Source of the DNA: Cutibacterium equinum
GTDB lineage: Bacteria; Actinomycetota; Actinomycetes; Propionibacteriales; Propionibacteriaceae
NCBI RefSeq assembly: GCF_028021195.1
Contig: NZ_CP115668.1
Span: forward strand, 1,798,001-1,862,000
Reading direction: 5' to 3'
Length of the DNA: 64,000 nucleotides
Position 1 is the stretch's first letter, and each line of letters starts with the position of its first letter. Positions 16,866 to 26,585 of this stretch are shown one piece after another. The notes under the pieces are model-generated. The model saw only the letters and a list, made by a program, of their open reading frames with translations, was not told the DNA's origin and ran no database searches. Position numbers and translations under genes: made by a program.

Positions 16866-16955
16866 CCCGCTCGGGGGTCGCAAGGGGGTGATCCCCCGCA
16901 CCCTCCCAAGCAAACGTGAACCGCTCGGGGGTTGCAAGGGGGTGATCCCCCTTGC
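16866..16955. repeat. Two copies of the CGCTCGGGGGT-GGGGGT-CCCCC hairpin repeat
   Basis: Units at about 16868 and 16921 share CGCTCGGGGGTYGCAAGGGG with the 100-bp repeats beyond rpoA. The second ends in a perfect nine-base hairpin (16934-16942 with 16947-16955) seven bases after the rpsD stop. The family therefore brackets rpoA on both sides. Confidence 0.75.
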
Positions 16956-16961
16956 CATTGA

Positions 16962-17567
16962 TTACTTCGAGTAGAGCTCGACGATGGCCTGCTCGTTGAC
17001 GTCGATGATGATCTGCTCACGGGTGGGCAGCTGGTGGACCAGGATGCGTCCCTTGTTGGGGCGCACCTCCAGCCAACCCGGGACGTCGCGGGTCTCGAAG
17101 GTCTCGCGGGCAACGACGATCGGGTGGAGGTCCTTGGACTTCTCACGAACGTCGATGATGTCGTGGGTGGTCACACGGTAGGAAGGAATGTTGACCTTCT
17201 TTCCGTTGACCAGGAAGTGGCCGTGGCTGACCATCTGGCGAGCCTGACGACGGGTGGCAGCAAGTCCGGCGCGGTACACGACATTGTCGAGACGCGACTC
17301 GAGGATCTGCAGCAGGACGTCACCAGTCTTACCCTGGGCGCGGTCTGCCTCCTCGTAGTAACGACGGAACTGCTTCTCCAGAACTCCATAGGCGTAACGA
17401 GCCTTCTGCTTCTCGCGCAGCTGCTGGGAGTACTCGGAGTCCTTGGTACGACCGCGACCGTGGACACCCGGGGGGTACGGACGACGCTCGAAGGACTTGT
17501 CGTTGCCGACAAGGTCAGTCCCGAGGCGGCGGGACTTCTTGGTGAGGGGGCCGGTGTAACGGGCCAT
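16962..17567 (-). CDS. rpsD: 30S ribosomal protein S4
   Basis: S4 nucleates assembly of the 5' domain of 16S rRNA. The 201-residue protein begins MARYTGPLTKKSRRLGTDLV, lacks the zinc cysteines of some S4 forms, and carries the S4 RNA-binding domain in ESRLDNVVYRAGLAATRRQA followed by QMVSHGHFLVNGKKVNIPSY. It follows rpsK by 30 bases. Confidence 0.98.
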   Translation of the reverse strand: MARYTGPLTKKSRRLGTDLVGNDKSFERRPYPPGVHGRGRTKDSEYSQQLREKQKARYAYGVLEKQFRRYYEEADRAQGKTGDVLLQILESRLDNVVYRAGLAATRRQARQMVSHGHFLVNGKKVNIPSYRVTTHDIIDVREKSKDLHPIVVARETFETRDVPGWLEVRPNKGRILVHQLPTREQIIIDVNEQAIVELYSK

Positions 17568-17597
17568 TGTGTATCAGTCCTTTGCTCTCGGAGTGGG

Positions 17598-18005
17598 TCA
17601 GACGCGGCGGCGCTTCGGCGGGCGGCATCCGTTGTGCGGAACGGGGGTGACGTCGGAGATCGGGCCGATCTCCAGGCCGACGGCCCCGAGGGAACGGATG
17701 GCGGTCTCACGGCCGGAGCCGGGACCCTTGACGAAGACGTCAACCCGCTTCATGCCATGCTCCATGGCGCGACGCCCGGCGGCCTCGGCGGCCATCTGAG
17801 CGGCGAACGGGGTGGACTTGCGGGAGCCCTTGAAGCCGACGGTGCCGGCAGAGGCCCACGAGATCACCGCACCGGAAGGATCGGTGATGGCGATGATGGT
17901 GTTGTTGAACGTGCTCTTGATGTGCGCCTGTCCGGCGACGACGTTCTTCTTCTCCTTGCGGCGCACCTTGGTCTTGGGTGCAGCCTTGCGGCCTGCAGTA
18001 GCCAT
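17598..18005 (-). CDS. rpsK: 30S ribosomal protein S11
   Basis: S11 lines the mRNA exit region of the platform. The 135-residue protein shows the basic start [20 protein letters not shown], the core [20 protein letters not shown] and the C-terminal [18 protein letters not shown]. It lies 71 bases after rpsM and 30 before rpsD. Confidence 0.98.
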   Translation of the reverse strand: MATAGRKAAPKTKVRRKEKKNVVAGQAHIKSTFNNTIIAITDPSGAVISWASAGTVGFKGSRKSTPFAAQMAAEAAGRRAMEHGMKRVDVFVKGPGSGRETAIRSLGAVGLEIGPISDVTPVPHNGCRPPKRRRV

Positions 18006-18076
18006 GTGATGTCTCTCCTGAAATCAGTGTGATCTGCGCATCGATGAAGGTTCGTGAGTGCCCGTTGGGCAGTGAC

Positions 18077-18451
18077 TCACTTGGCCTTCTTCTTGCCGGC
18101 GACGGCCTTCTTCTTGCCCTTGCGGGTACGGGCGTTGGTGCGGGTGCGCTGACCACGGACCGGCAGTCCACTGCGGTGACGACGGCCCTGGTAGGTGCCG
18201 ATCTCGATCTTGCGGCGGATGTCGGCGGCCACCTCACGGCGAAGGTCACCTTCGACGTGGTAGTTGGCCTCGATGTGGTCACGCAGGGCCACCAGCTGAT
18301 CATCGGTCAGCTCGTGGACGCGCAGGTCACCGCTGATCTCGGTGGCCTTGAGGGTTTCGATGGCGCGGGTGCGGCCGATTCCGTAGATGTAGGTCAGGGC
18401 GACCTCGAGGCGCTTGTCGCGCGGCAGGTCGACTCCGATGAGGCGTGCCAT
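18077..18451 (-). CDS. rpsM: 30S ribosomal protein S13
   Basis: S13 sits in the head of the small subunit and contacts tRNA and S19. The 124-residue protein has [20 protein letters not shown], the helix-hairpin-helix [14 protein letters not shown], and the basic tail [18 protein letters not shown] 379-base gap separates it from rpmJ, unusual for this operon. Confidence 0.98.
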   Translation of the reverse strand: MARLIGVDLPRDKRLEVALTYIYGIGRTRAIETLKATEISGDLRVHELTDDQLVALRDHIEANYHVEGDLRREVAADIRRKIEIGTYQGRRHRSGLPVRGQRTRTNARTRKGKKKAVAGKKKAK

Positions 18452-18830
18452 GTGGCATCCCTTTCTTGTTCTTTCGACTCGAACGATGTCGGGCCGCGAA
18501 GGTGTCCGGCGTGGAGCGTCCTCGTCATTTGTGACAAACGGTGGACGGTGTCTGACCGTCCGACGAGGCCCCGGCCTTCGTCCGGGGGTGGTGGCCCGAA
18601 TCCGTGCTCGATGGTTTCGAGCGGGGCTCCGGGACGTGCTTCCACGATGTCCCGGGCAGTGCCCGGGAGGTCTGCACCGGCGTGTGCAACCGGTGCGTTT
18701 TCTGTTGTGCAGTTAAGTTGTTCACCGCTCCCACCTGGCGGGTGGGCCTGACGGTGGACCTCAGGGGCCGAACCCCTGCATTCCTGCTGACCGTCGCGTG
18801 GACGATCTGCGATCCCGTCGCGGCGTGGGC
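18452..18830. other. 379-base non-coding gap with stacked hairpins, rpmJ-rpsM
   Basis: No credible gene lies here. The sequence holds several GC-rich inverted repeats, among them 18651-18656 with 18662-18667 and 18674-18680 with 18690-18696. On the minus strand this would be a structured intercistronic RNA or the leader of a promoter serving rpsM onward. No promoter is clear enough to place. Confidence 0.5.
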
Positions 18831-18944
18831 TCAGCCCTGACGCTGCTTGTGGCGCGGGTTGTCGCAGATGACCATCACGCGGCCGTGGCGACGGATGACC
18901 TTGCACTTGTCGCAGATCTTCTTGACGCTCGGCTGAACCTTCAT
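18831..18944 (-). CDS. rpmJ: 50S ribosomal protein L36
   Basis: A 37-residue zinc-ribbon ribosomal protein. It begins [20 protein letters not shown] and ends [11 protein letters not shown]. The zinc ligands are present: C11 and C14 of CDKC, then C27 and H32. It lies between infA and rpsM, the usual place. A weak GAGA ribosome site precedes the ATG. Confidence 0.95.
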
Positions 18945-19022
18945 GAGATTCTCTTTCGCGTAACGGTCCCCTGACGGGAACCTGGGTGGTGCGCCGTTAA
19001 GCGCTTGGCAATGAGCCGCAGC

Positions 19023-19244
19023 TCACTTGTGGCGGTAGACGATCCGGCCGCGGGTGAGGTCGTAGGGCGACAGCTCGACGACGACACGGTCCGACGGCAG
19101 GATTCGGATGTAGTGCTGACGCATCTTGCCGCTGATCGTGGCAAGAACGCGGTGCCCATTCTTGAGTTCGACACGGAACATGGCGTTGGGCAAAGCCTCA
19201 ACGACAGTTCCCTCCAGTTCGAGTGCTCCCTCTTTCTTGGCCAT
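19023..19244 (-). CDS. infA: Translation initiation factor IF-1
   Basis: IF-1 binds the ribosomal A site during initiation. The 73-residue S1-fold protein reads [20 protein letters not shown] at the start and ends [15 protein letters not shown], typical of the family. The ATG at 19244 gives the standard length; the frame extends upstream to 19271 but that start would add nine unconserved residues. It opens the infA-rpmJ-rpsM segment. Confidence 0.97.
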   Translation of the reverse strand: MAKKEGALELEGTVVEALPNAMFRVELKNGHRVLATISGKMRQHYIRILPSDRVVVELSPYDLTRGRIVYRHK

Positions 19245-19289
19245 TACGTCCCATCTGTCCGCTGGCCGCACCCCCTGCGGGCGCGGCTA

Positions 19290-19313
19290 TTGGCTCCGCG
19301 CACACGGAGCCAA
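19290..19313 (-). terminator. Hairpin terminator after the prolyl oligopeptidase gene
   Basis: A nine-base stem TTGGCTCCG/CGGAGCCAA with a six-base loop lies about 50 bases past the peptidase stop and upstream of infA. No strong U-run follows. It could instead be an attenuator in the infA leader. Confidence 0.5.
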
Positions 19314-19362
19314 CAGGTAACGATACCCCCTGGGAGCCGTCAGCCCAAAATTGACGACGGAG

Positions 19363-21468
19363 TCAGAACTGCGGCGTCAGGCCCGTGAACTCGGCGATGA
19401 AGGCGAGCTTGTCGGCAGCGGCGTTCACCCTGGATGCTCGCGGACGCCCGGCGCCGTGGCCCACCGACCGGTCGATACGGGTCAGGATCGGGGCGTCCCC
19501 GCCCTGGGCTCGCTGCAAGGTGGCGGTGAACTTGTGGCTGTGGGCTGGCACGACGCGGTCGTCGTGGTCTCCGGTCATGACGAGGGTCGCCGGGTAGTGG
19601 CGTCCTTCCACCACGTTGTGCAGCGGCGAATAGGCCAACTCGACCTCGAAATCGTGGGCGTCGTCCGGGTTGCCGTAGTCCGACATCCACGCAGCCCCCG
19701 AGGAGAACTTGTGGAATCTCAGCAAGTCGAGCACCCCGACCTCAGGAACGGCAGCAGCCAGCAGGTCCGGGCGCTGGGTCAACACGGCGCCGGCCATCAG
19801 ACCGCCATTGGATCCGCCCGTGATCGCCAGGGTGTCCGGGGTGGCCAGACCTGCGTCAATGAGGGCGAGGAGGACACCGATGTGGTCGTCGAAGACGTGC
19901 TGCTTGTTGTCGAGGATGCCGCCGCGGTACCACTGGGCCCCGAACTCGCCACCGCCGCGAGCGTTGACGATGGCCACCGCACCTCCGGCTTCCATCCATG
20001 CCTGCCACAGCGGCGAGTGGGTGTTGGTGGTAGTGACGTCGAAACCGCCATATCCGTAGACGATGGTCGGCAGCGGCCCAGTCGCGTCGTTGGTCTCGTC
20101 GCGCATGTACCAGTAGGGCACCTGGGTGCCGTCGGCGCTGGTGGCATGGCGCCGCTCCACACGGGCGCAGAACTGGCCGGACTCAGTGGATTGGACCTTC
20201 TCCAACCGCCCGGTTGTGGCGTCAAGGTGGTAAATGATGTTCGGGCTACTCGGGCCAGTGGCGTGAATGAACACATCGGGTTGGTGCTCGTCGGCAGCGG
20301 TGAGGAGAACAGCACCGGCCTCGACGTCAACGTCACCAAGGAACTTCCCGGAGTTTGACCACCGGCTGATGCGCGGGGAGACGTCAACCATGTGCACAGC
20401 GACAACGACATCCTCGGCCAGGACCGCCGTCGACAGCGGGTGCTCGGTGGAGGCAATGACCTCGGTGGGAGTTGGCTTTTCGGCAGACAGGTCAAAACTG
20501 ACGAGTCGGTACGTCGGGGTGGTGTCGTCGGTGAGGATGAAAAGGGTTGACCCGACAATGCCAATGATCTCGTGGGCCGCGTCAGCCTCGGCTATGCGAC
20601 GCCCTTCGTCGACGACGGAGTGGCCGTCTTCGAGGTGATGACGGAAAACCGTCAGCCCGTTGTCGTGCGAGGTGCCAATGGCATCACTGACGACGATCCA
20701 ACCATCTCCGGTGCGCTCGCCGTCCTCGCCGATATCGTGGCTGACCTCACCCCAGTACAAGGTCCCTTCCGGACCTGCCGGAAGCACCTCGGTCTGCTCG
20801 CCAGTGTCGGTGCGCACCATGACCAGACGCGGGTCGCCTGCCGCCTTGGTGACCGCGGTCTCGCCAGTCTCCTTGTCCGGGAAGTCCAGGACAAGCAGGC
20901 TGACCGAATCGGGGAACCAGATGACGCCGCTGAACTTGGTGCGGATTCCGGGGTCGCGCTCCTGGCCGGAGTCCAGGTCGCGCAGGGTGAAGGAGGTCCA
21001 GTCAGAGCCGGCCGCAGAGCTGGCCCATGCGAGGGTCGAGCCGTCAGGGCTGATGGCCGCGGTCTGCAGGGAGGTCGTACCGTCCTTGGACCAGCCGTTG
21101 GGGTCGAGGAGAGTGGTGGGGTTGTCGAACAGGTCGCGCCAGTTCTCAGCTGCCTGCACCACCGGCTGGGCTGCGTGGCCGTCGTCGTGCCACATGAGGT
21201 AACGACCGCCACAGTGCTTGGCGATGATGTCAACAGGCAGCGAGTACAGCTCAGTGAGGCGGGCGCGGAAGGATTCCCGTGCCGACAGCGTGCCGAGGGC
21301 TTCCTCGGTGAAAGATCGCTGACGATCCACCCAGTCGACGGTCTCGGGTGAATCGGCGTCCTCGAGCCAGCGGTACGGGTCCTCGATGGTGTGCCCGTGG
21401 AGAGTTTCGACGACGTCGTCGCGGCGAGTCTGTGGGGCGGGGCCTGTGGTGAAGCTCATGACAGACAT
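19363..21468 (-). CDS. Prolyl oligopeptidase family serine peptidase (S9A)
   Basis: A 701-residue cytoplasmic peptidase that cleaves short peptides after proline. The N-terminal TRRDDVVETLHGHTIEDPYR motif and WLED are typical; residues of about 75-430 form the beta-propeller gate, and the alpha/beta-hydrolase domain holds the catalytic triad: S553 in GGSNGG, Asp in GDHDDRV (633-639), and H671 in VGHGAG. NARGGGEFG is the oxyanion-side motif. No signal peptide is seen. The ATG at 21468 is chosen because GAGGGTGG lies seven bases upstream; the frame open to 21615 would add an arginine-rich, unconserved leader. It follows map by 71 bases. Confidence 0.92.
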   Translation of the reverse strand: MSVMSFTTGPAPQTRRDDVVETLHGHTIEDPYRWLEDADSPETVDWVDRQRSFTEEALGTLSARESFRARLTELYSLPVDIIAKHCGGRYLMWHDDGHAAQPVVQAAENWRDLFDNPTTLLDPNGWSKDGTTSLQTAAISPDGSTLAWASSAAGSDWTSFTLRDLDSGQERDPGIRTKFSGVIWFPDSVSLLVLDFPDKETGETAVTKAAGDPRLVMVRTDTGEQTEVLPAGPEGTLYWGEVSHDIGEDGERTGDGWIVVSDAIGTSHDNGLTVFRHHLEDGHSVVDEGRRIAEADAAHEIIGIVGSTLFILTDDTTPTYRLVSFDLSAEKPTPTEVIASTEHPLSTAVLAEDVVVAVHMVDVSPRISRWSNSGKFLGDVDVEAGAVLLTAADEHQPDVFIHATGPSSPNIIYHLDATTGRLEKVQSTESGQFCARVERRHATSADGTQVPYWYMRDETNDATGPLPTIVYGYGGFDVTTTNTHSPLWQAWMEAGGAVAIVNARGGGEFGAQWYRGGILDNKQHVFDDHIGVLLALIDAGLATPDTLAITGGSNGGLMAGAVLTQRPDLLAAAVPEVGVLDLLRFHKFSSGAAWMSDYGNPDDAHDFEVELAYSPLHNVVEGRHYPATLVMTGDHDDRVVPAHSHKFTATLQRAQGGDAPILTRIDRSVGHGAGRPRASRVNAAADKLAFIAEFTGLTPQF

Positions 21469-21539
21469 ACAACCACCCTCGTCAACCCCTGTTGTCAGGT
21501 TGACAAGGTGACCCCGGCGACCACCACGAGAACTCGCTC

Positions 21540-22391
21540 TCAGTCGAGAGGCCCGAATGCCACCCCGCGCTTCTCGAGTTCGGCCTTGCCGCCATCGGGT
21601 TCCGACAACACCCACAGACCCTCACTGGTCACGGCAACGGTGTTTTCCCAGTGGCTGGCCCACGAGCCGTCCACCGTGACGACCGTCCACTCGTCATCCA
21701 GGGTGGCGGTGTCCTCCGTGCCGAGGGTCGCCATCGGCTCGATGCACAACACCATGCCTTCGACGATCTTCGGGCCACGTCCAGCCCGGCCCCAATTGGG
21801 GACGTCGGGATCCATGTGCATCTCGGTGCCGATCCCGTGGCCGGTGTACTCACGGATGATCCCGTAGTCACGGTCATGGGACTCCAGGGAGGCCTGCACG
21901 GCGGCGGAGATGTCACCGATGCGGGCGCCTGCCGCAACCTTGGCGATGCCAGCCCACATGGACTCGCGAGTCACCTCGGACAGGGTTCGGGCCTCCTGGC
22001 TGACATCTCCCACCAGCACCGTCCGGGCAGCATCTCCATGCCACCCGTCGACGATGGCTCCGTAGTCAATGGAGACGATGTCGCCGTCCTTGAGTTCACG
22101 ATCGCCGGGAATCCCGTGGACGATGGTCTCGTTCGGGCTCACGCATGCCACGCCCGGGTACGGTGGCAGGCCCCAATCCTTCCCGTAGTTGAGGAAGTTT
22201 GAGGCTGCGTTGTGACGCTCGAGCATCTCGCGACCGGCCCGGTCGATGTCGGCTGTGGTGGCCCCAGGCACGGCTACCGCGCTCATGGCTTCCAAACCCT
22301 CGGCGACGACCAACCCCGCCCGACGCATCGTGCGGATCTGGTCAGGTGTCTTGATCTGGAATCGATTGCGTCCCAACACGTCAGTTCTTCG
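21540..22391 (-). CDS. map: Methionine aminopeptidase, type I
   Basis: The enzyme removes the initiator methionine from nascent proteins. The 283-residue length and [15 protein letters not shown] start fit type I. Metal ligands are visible: D in [19 protein letters not shown] (both aspartates), H in [12 protein letters not shown] in CIEPMATLG and E in [10 protein letters not shown]. The chosen ATG lies inside the end of adk, an 11-base overlap; GTG at 22379 is an alternative. It forms secY-adk-map with overlapping ends. Confidence 0.95.
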   Translation of the reverse strand, partial: RRTDVLGRNRFQIKTPDQIRTMRRAGLVVAEGLEAMSAVAVPGATTADIDRAGREMLERHNAASNFLNYGKDWGLPPYPGVACVSPNETIVHGIPGDRELKDGDIVSIDYGAIVDGWHGDAARTVLVGDVSQEARTLSEVTRESMWAGIAKVAAGARIGDISAAVQASLESHDRDYGIIREYTGHGIGTEMHMDPDVPNWGRAGRGPKIVEGMVLCIEPMATLGTEDTATLDDEWTVVTVDGSWASHWENTVAVTSEGLWVLSEPDGGKAELEKRGVAFGPLD

Positions 22392-22950
22392 CATCGAGTG
22401 CGGCGAAGATGCGCTGGCGCACCTCGTCGATCTCACCGACGCCGTCAACCGGGACGAGAATGCCAGCCGAACGGTAATGGTCGAGCAGCGGCTCGGTCTG
22501 GGAGGAGTAGACCGTCATGCGGTTACGGATGGTCTCCTCGTTGTCGTCGGTACGACCCTCGATCTGGGCGCGCTTGAGCAGACGCTGGGTCAGCAGTTCA
22601 GGGTCGACGTCGAGACTGATGACGGCGTCAAGCTGCTGCCCGTGTTCCGTGAGGTAGGCGTCGAGGGCTTCGACCTGATGCATGTTACGGGGGTAGCCGT
22701 CGAGCAGGAACCCGTCAGCGGCGTCGTCCTGGTTGAGGCGATCGACGACGATGGCGTCGGTCAGCTCGTCGGGGACGAGGTCGCCGGCGTCCATGATGGC
22801 CTTGACCTTGTTGCCCAGCTCGGTGCCGTTCTTGATGTTGGCGCGGAACATGTCGCCGGTGGAAATCGCGGGCACGCGGTAGTGCTCGGCGATGGCGGTG
22901 GCCTGAGTTCCTTTGCCTGCGCCCGGGGCGCCCATGATTAGCAGTCTCAT
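22381..22950 (-). CDS. adk: Adenylate kinase
   Basis: Adk interconverts AMP and ATP with two ADP. The 189-residue protein carries the P-loop [10 protein letters not shown] (8-17), the AMP-binding STGDMFR, and the DGYPRN motif. It is the short form without the zinc-binding lid insertion, usual in actinobacteria. It starts four bases inside the secY stop and overlaps map at the other end. Confidence 0.97.
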   Translation of the reverse strand: MRLLIMGAPGAGKGTQATAIAEHYRVPAISTGDMFRANIKNGTELGNKVKAIMDAGDLVPDELTDAIVVDRLNQDDAADGFLLDGYPRNMHQVEALDAYLTEHGQQLDAVISLDVDPELLTQRLLKRAQIEGRTDDNEETIRNRMTVYSSQTEPLLDHYRSAGILVPVDGVGEIDEVRQRIFAALDAKN

Positions 22951-24269
22951 GATGACAGGAATCCTTCGTAGTGTCGTTGCTGCAACTTGCTTTCGACCTG
23001 TTTGACGGTGTCCAGGGCCACACCCACGATGATGAGGATGCTCGTACCTCCGAACGGGAAGTTCTGGTTCGCGTGCAGGTACACGAACGCCAGCGTCGGG
23101 ATCATCGAGATGAGACCCAAGTACAAGGACCCAGGTGCCGTCAACCTCGACAGCACATAGGCCAAGTAGTCCTCGGTCGGCTTCCCGGCCCGGATGCCGG
23201 GAATGAATCCACCATACTTCTTCATGTTGTCGCTCATCTCGACTGGATCAAAAGTGATGGCGACGTAGAAGTAGCAGAAGAAGATGATCAGCAGGAAGTA
23301 CACGATGTTGTAAACCGGGTGGCTGCCGGTCTGGAAGTACTGAGTGATCCACCGGGCCGCGCGGGTCTGCGGCCGGAAGGTGGCATACAGCACCGGCAGG
23401 TACAGGATCGACGAGGCGAAGATGACCGGGATGACGCCGGACTGGTTCACTTTCAGCGGAATGTAGGTCGTCGAGCCGCCGAACATCCGACGCCCGACCA
23501 TCCTCTTCGCGTACTGCACCGGAATCCGTCGCTGACCCTGCTCGATGAAGACGACGGCCGCCATGACGAGCAGGCCGATGGCGATCACCATGCTGAACAC
23601 GAACCAGGCGTGAGCCTGACCGGCGCCGTTGCGTTCGACCTTGATGGCCCACAGCGAGTCGGGGAAGCGCGCGGCGATCTGGGTGAAGATCATGATCGAC
23701 ATACCGTTGCCAATGCCACGATCGGTGATGAGCTCGCCCATCCACATGACGATCGTCGTGCCTGCGGTCATCGTGAGGATCATGACGATGACCTCGAAGA
23801 TCTCGGTGGAGTACACGACCGGCAGGGCGCAGGTGGTGAACAGACGGCCCGAGGTCGCCAGGGTGACGAAGGCCGTCGCCTGCAGCAGGCCCAGCACCAA
23901 GGTGAGGTACCGGGTGTACTGGGTGATCTTGTTCTGGCCCGACGCGCCCTCCTTCTTGAGGGTCTCCAGCTTCGGGATGACGACGGTCAACAGCTGCAGG
24001 ATGATCGACGCGGTGATGTAGGGCATGATGCCGAGCGCGAAGATCGCCAACTTCAACAGAGCGCCACCGGAGAACAGGCTGATCATCGAGTACAGACCTG
24101 CCGAGGAGCCAGAATTGGCCTCAGCGACACATCTGTTGATGTTCGACACGTTGACGTTCGGTACGGGGATGACGGACCCGAGCCTGAACACCGCCAGGAT
24201 GAAGAGCGTAAACAGGATCTTGTGGCGAAGATCCGGCGTTCTGAAGGCATTGGCGAAGGCGGAAAGCAT
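22947..24269 (-). CDS. secY: Protein translocase subunit SecY
   Basis: SecY forms the protein-conducting channel of the Sec system. The 440-residue protein has ten membrane helices; the start [40 protein letters not shown], and the cytoplasmic loop [20 protein letters not shown] are diagnostic. In most bacteria it follows rplO directly; here rplO lies about 26 kb away, so this secY-adk-map unit must have its own promoter in the 169 bases before it. Confidence 0.98.
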   Translation of the reverse strand: MLSAFANAFRTPDLRHKILFTLFILAVFRLGSVIPVPNVNVSNINRCVAEANSGSSAGLYSMISLFSGGALLKLAIFALGIMPYITASIILQLLTVVIPKLETLKKEGASGQNKITQYTRYLTLVLGLLQATAFVTLATSGRLFTTCALPVVYSTEIFEVIVMILTMTAGTTIVMWMGELITDRGIGNGMSIMIFTQIAARFPDSLWAIKVERNGAGQAHAWFVFSMVIAIGLLVMAAVVFIEQGQRRIPVQYAKRMVGRRMFGGSTTYIPLKVNQSGVIPVIFASSILYLPVLYATFRPQTRAARWITQYFQTGSHPVYNIVYFLLIIFFCYFYVAITFDPVEMSDNMKKYGGFIPGIRAGKPTEDYLAYVLSRLTAPGSLYLGLISMIPTLAFVYLHANQNFPFGGTSILIIVGVALDTVKQVESKLQQRHYEGFLSS

Positions 24270-24438
24270 CCGGGCCCTCTCCCATCTCGTGGACTACTGA
24301 CTACGCAGATCCAACCCCCATGACGCGCTGCAAGCAAATGTCTGGGAGCATGGACACAGCGGGGGTAGCCTATCAACTCACGAGGGCAATACCCACGTCG
24401 CCACCTACTGCTACTCGTCTGACCCCGTCTGGAGCGCC

Positions 24439-25095
24439 ATGAGACCGCCCATCATCATCTCGTCGCATCGAGGACGGATCGGTGTCGGGATTGTCCTGGC
24501 TGCGATCGTCGTGCTGACGATTCTTGACCTCATTCGATCTGGTTTGGCTGGGTTGACGAATCTTCCGGTTCTGCTGCTTTTCGTGTGGCTGGTGTGGATC
24601 ATTTGGGGAGTGGCCGAAATTCGGATCAATGACGACGGGGTGACGGTCGTCAATCAATTCCGGATTTGGGAGGTTCCCTGGGATCGAATCACTGAAGTCA
24701 CGGGACGATGGGGCCTGTCACTGACGGCTGAGCGCCGTCCTGACGCTGAAGGGGCCCGGAAGCCGCGCACTATCTCGGCATGGGCTGCTCCGGCGCGCGG
24801 GACGGCCACTGCGATGAAGGGCACTGCCGATCACCTCCCGCAGGTCATCATCGGCTCCGAGGTACCGATGAGATGGTCCTTGGACTCTCACGCGACTGCT
24901 CGCCTCATCGAGACGGAGCGAATCGAGCGTCGTCCCGTGGGCAAGGCGGCTGCTACCCAGGCCAAGCCGGAGTCGACGTCAGATCACCAGAAGTCCACCC
25001 GAGCGACGCCTCACGACGCCGAGATCCGGGTGCATCCGAACTGGTTGACGATCTGCGTCACCGTCGTTCTCGTCGCCGCCGCCATCATCATCTGA
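24439..25095 (+). CDS. Membrane protein with PH-like domain
   Basis: A 218-residue protein with two N-terminal membrane helices (about 14-32 and 40-60), a cytoplasmic domain whose start GVAEIRINDDGVTVVNQFRI-type strands and EVPWDRITEV resemble bacterial PH domains (DUF2581/bPH6 type), and a C-terminal single helix ending VVLVAAAIII. A GGAG site lies five bases before the ATG. It is divergent from secY and lies upstream of the cobalamin operon; about 80 bases separate its stop from the riboswitch. Function unknown. Confidence 0.7.
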   Translation: MRPPIIISSHRGRIGVGIVLAAIVVLTILDLIRSGLAGLTNLPVLLLFVWLVWIIWGVAEIRINDDGVTVVNQFRIWEVPWDRITEVTGRWGLSLTAERRPDAEGARKPRTISAWAAPARGTATAMKGTADHLPQVIIGSEVPMRWSLDSHATARLIETERIERRPVGKAAATQAKPESTSDHQKSTRATPHDAEIRVHPNWLTICVTVVLVAAAIII

Positions 25096-25179
25096 GAGCC
25101 TCTTTCCCCCTGTCGATCAGGGACACCTTGAAGTTCACCTGAGGTGGCAGGTACCGCACCCCCAAGCTCATGGCGTAAA

Positions 25180-25300
25180 GTACGGGTGGTCCGGGGGGTG
25201 TACCCCGGACCGACAACTGTGACGGAGAAGCCGGTGAGAGTCCGGCGCTGTCCCGCAACCGTGATGCCACGTGGCTGAGCCGGATCGCCGAATCAGTTGA
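25180..25300 (+). promoter_or_regulatory. Cobalamin riboswitch 1 (translational type)
   Basis: The RNA holds the class-defining core GCCGGTGAGAGTCCGGCGCT and TCCCGCAACCGTG (25251-25263), then a B12 box GAGCCGGATCGCCGAA (about 25277-25292). Downstream, CCTCTCG at 25339-25345 can pair with CGAGAGG at 25364-25370, which overlaps the AGGAG ribosome site (25368-25372) of the first gene, so control is probably at translation: cobalamin bound, site hidden. TAAAGT at 25176-25181 is a possible -10 element just before the aptamer. Confidence 0.92.
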
Positions 25301-25376
25301 GCGTTGATGCCATGTCGTGGGTTGCGTGGCGTGACGACCCTCTCGTTCGTCGCGGTGACCCGCCGAGAGGAGCCTG

Positions 25377-26585
25377 ATGGGTCGCCGCCCACTCACCGTT
25401 GCGAGCCTGCTGGCACTCATGTGCGCCACGGGGTCGATGATGGTTGTCCCCTCCCATGCCGAAGGGGCAGGGTTTCACGACGGATGGTGTCAGAAGGACG
25501 AAGGGTTCGCCGTCGTTGTGTATTGGCCGGCCAAGCCCGCTGACGTGGAGCCCGAGATCCCGGGGAACCTCGACTCGAAGACTTTGGTGCGCTGCATCAT
25601 TGGTGCCCACAAGACATCCGGGGATGGCCGAGAGGATGTCCTGAAGCTCGCGGGACTCGGGTATGCCACACAGGGGGACATCGTCACGACGATCAATGGC
25701 ATCGAGAGCGACGCTTTCGCCGAGATCCCGGCCTACTGGTGGTACCACACCGGCACTCGGGAGGGGGACTCCGGCGGACGGTGGGATCCCAAGAGTAGCT
25801 GGACGCAAAGCCTCAACGTCAACGACTTCGGGCTCATCGTCTTCTCCTCTGATTCCGAACAGCTCCCTCCTGTCACCCCGAATTTTGCCAAGGGTGGGGA
25901 CCACGGCGACGAGCCTGGTCCCGGCCCCGGTCCTGGTCCCGGCCCAGCCCCCGGCCCCGGCCCAGGACCATCGACCGGAGAACCCAGCCACGGACCAACG
26001 GGCAAACCCAGCCACGGACCCACCGGCGAGCCCACCCACAAGCCGACCAGTGGCCACGACAAACCAACGGGCAAACCCACTCGCACATCGGGTCACGGCG
26101 GCGACAAGCCCTCCCACGAACCCGGTCGCAGCCACGGTGGGGACCATCATGACCGTCCCAATCCGACGGCACCGAACCACGCCGACGGCCCCCGACCGCA
26201 CAAGAAGCGCGACCGTGCCGACAGCCGCCCCAACACGATTTCCACAGTCACGGCGACGCCTCCTACGCCGAGCCTCCCGACCGTCAGTTCTGCGTCACCC
26301 TCCCGACCGCGTCCGTCCTCACCGTCAGCCACCCCGAGTTCACCGACCCCCAGTCCCCGCGCGTCCTCTCCTGCCGCAAGCGCCGGATCCTCACTGGCCC
26401 CCCAGTCGTCGTCGCCGGTGTGGGGACGCGAGGACCACACTCGTCGTTCTCCTGACGAGGGCGAACACAAAGGTGCCCCCTGGTGGGTGCCGGTCGGTAT
26501 AGGAGTCGTCGCTCTCGCGGGCCTGGCCTTGGCGCCCGTCATCCACCGCCGCCATCGTCGCGGGGACCAGGAGGACGAGGAATGA
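25377..26585 (+). CDS. Membrane-anchored transcobalamin-like (DUF4430) protein
   Basis: A 402-residue surface protein: signal peptide 1-28 (LTVASLLALMCATGSMMVVP then SHAEG), a DUF4430-type domain at about 35-165 (DEGFAVVVYWPAKPADVEPE, later PAYWWYHTGTREGDSGGRW and SWTQSLNVNDFGLIVF), a long Pro/Gly then Pro/Ser/Thr stalk with GEPSHGPTGKPSHGPTGEP repeats, one membrane helix at about 368-388 and a charged cytoplasmic tail. DUF4430 is the fold of the C-terminal domain of transcobalamin and intrinsic factor, and the gene lies 77 bases after a cobalamin riboswitch, so corrinoid binding is the best guess. It overlaps the next gene by four bases. Confidence 0.82.
   Translation: MGRRPLTVASLLALMCATGSMMVVPSHAEGAGFHDGWCQKDEGFAVVVYWPAKPADVEPEIPGNLDSKTLVRCIIGAHKTSGDGREDVLKLAGLGYATQGDIVTTINGIESDAFAEIPAYWWYHTGTREGDSGGRWDPKSSWTQSLNVNDFGLIVFSSDSEQLPPVTPNFAKGGDHGDEPGPGPGPGPGPAPGPGPGPSTGEPSHGPTGKPSHGPTGEPTHKPTSGHDKPTGKPTRTSGHGGDKPSHEPGRSHGGDHHDRPNPTAPNHADGPRPHKKRDRADSRPNTISTVTATPPTPSLPTVSSASPSRPRPSSPSATPSSPTPSPRASSPAASAGSSLAPQSSSPVWGREDHTRRSPDEGEHKGAPWWVPVGIGVVALAGLALAPVIHRRHRRGDQEDEE

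Noticed and set aside
15611-16891. 426-residue open frame on the plus strand opposite rpoA
   Set aside because: Antisense of a certain gene, with repetitive Gly/Val/Asp/Leu composition and no homology I can see.
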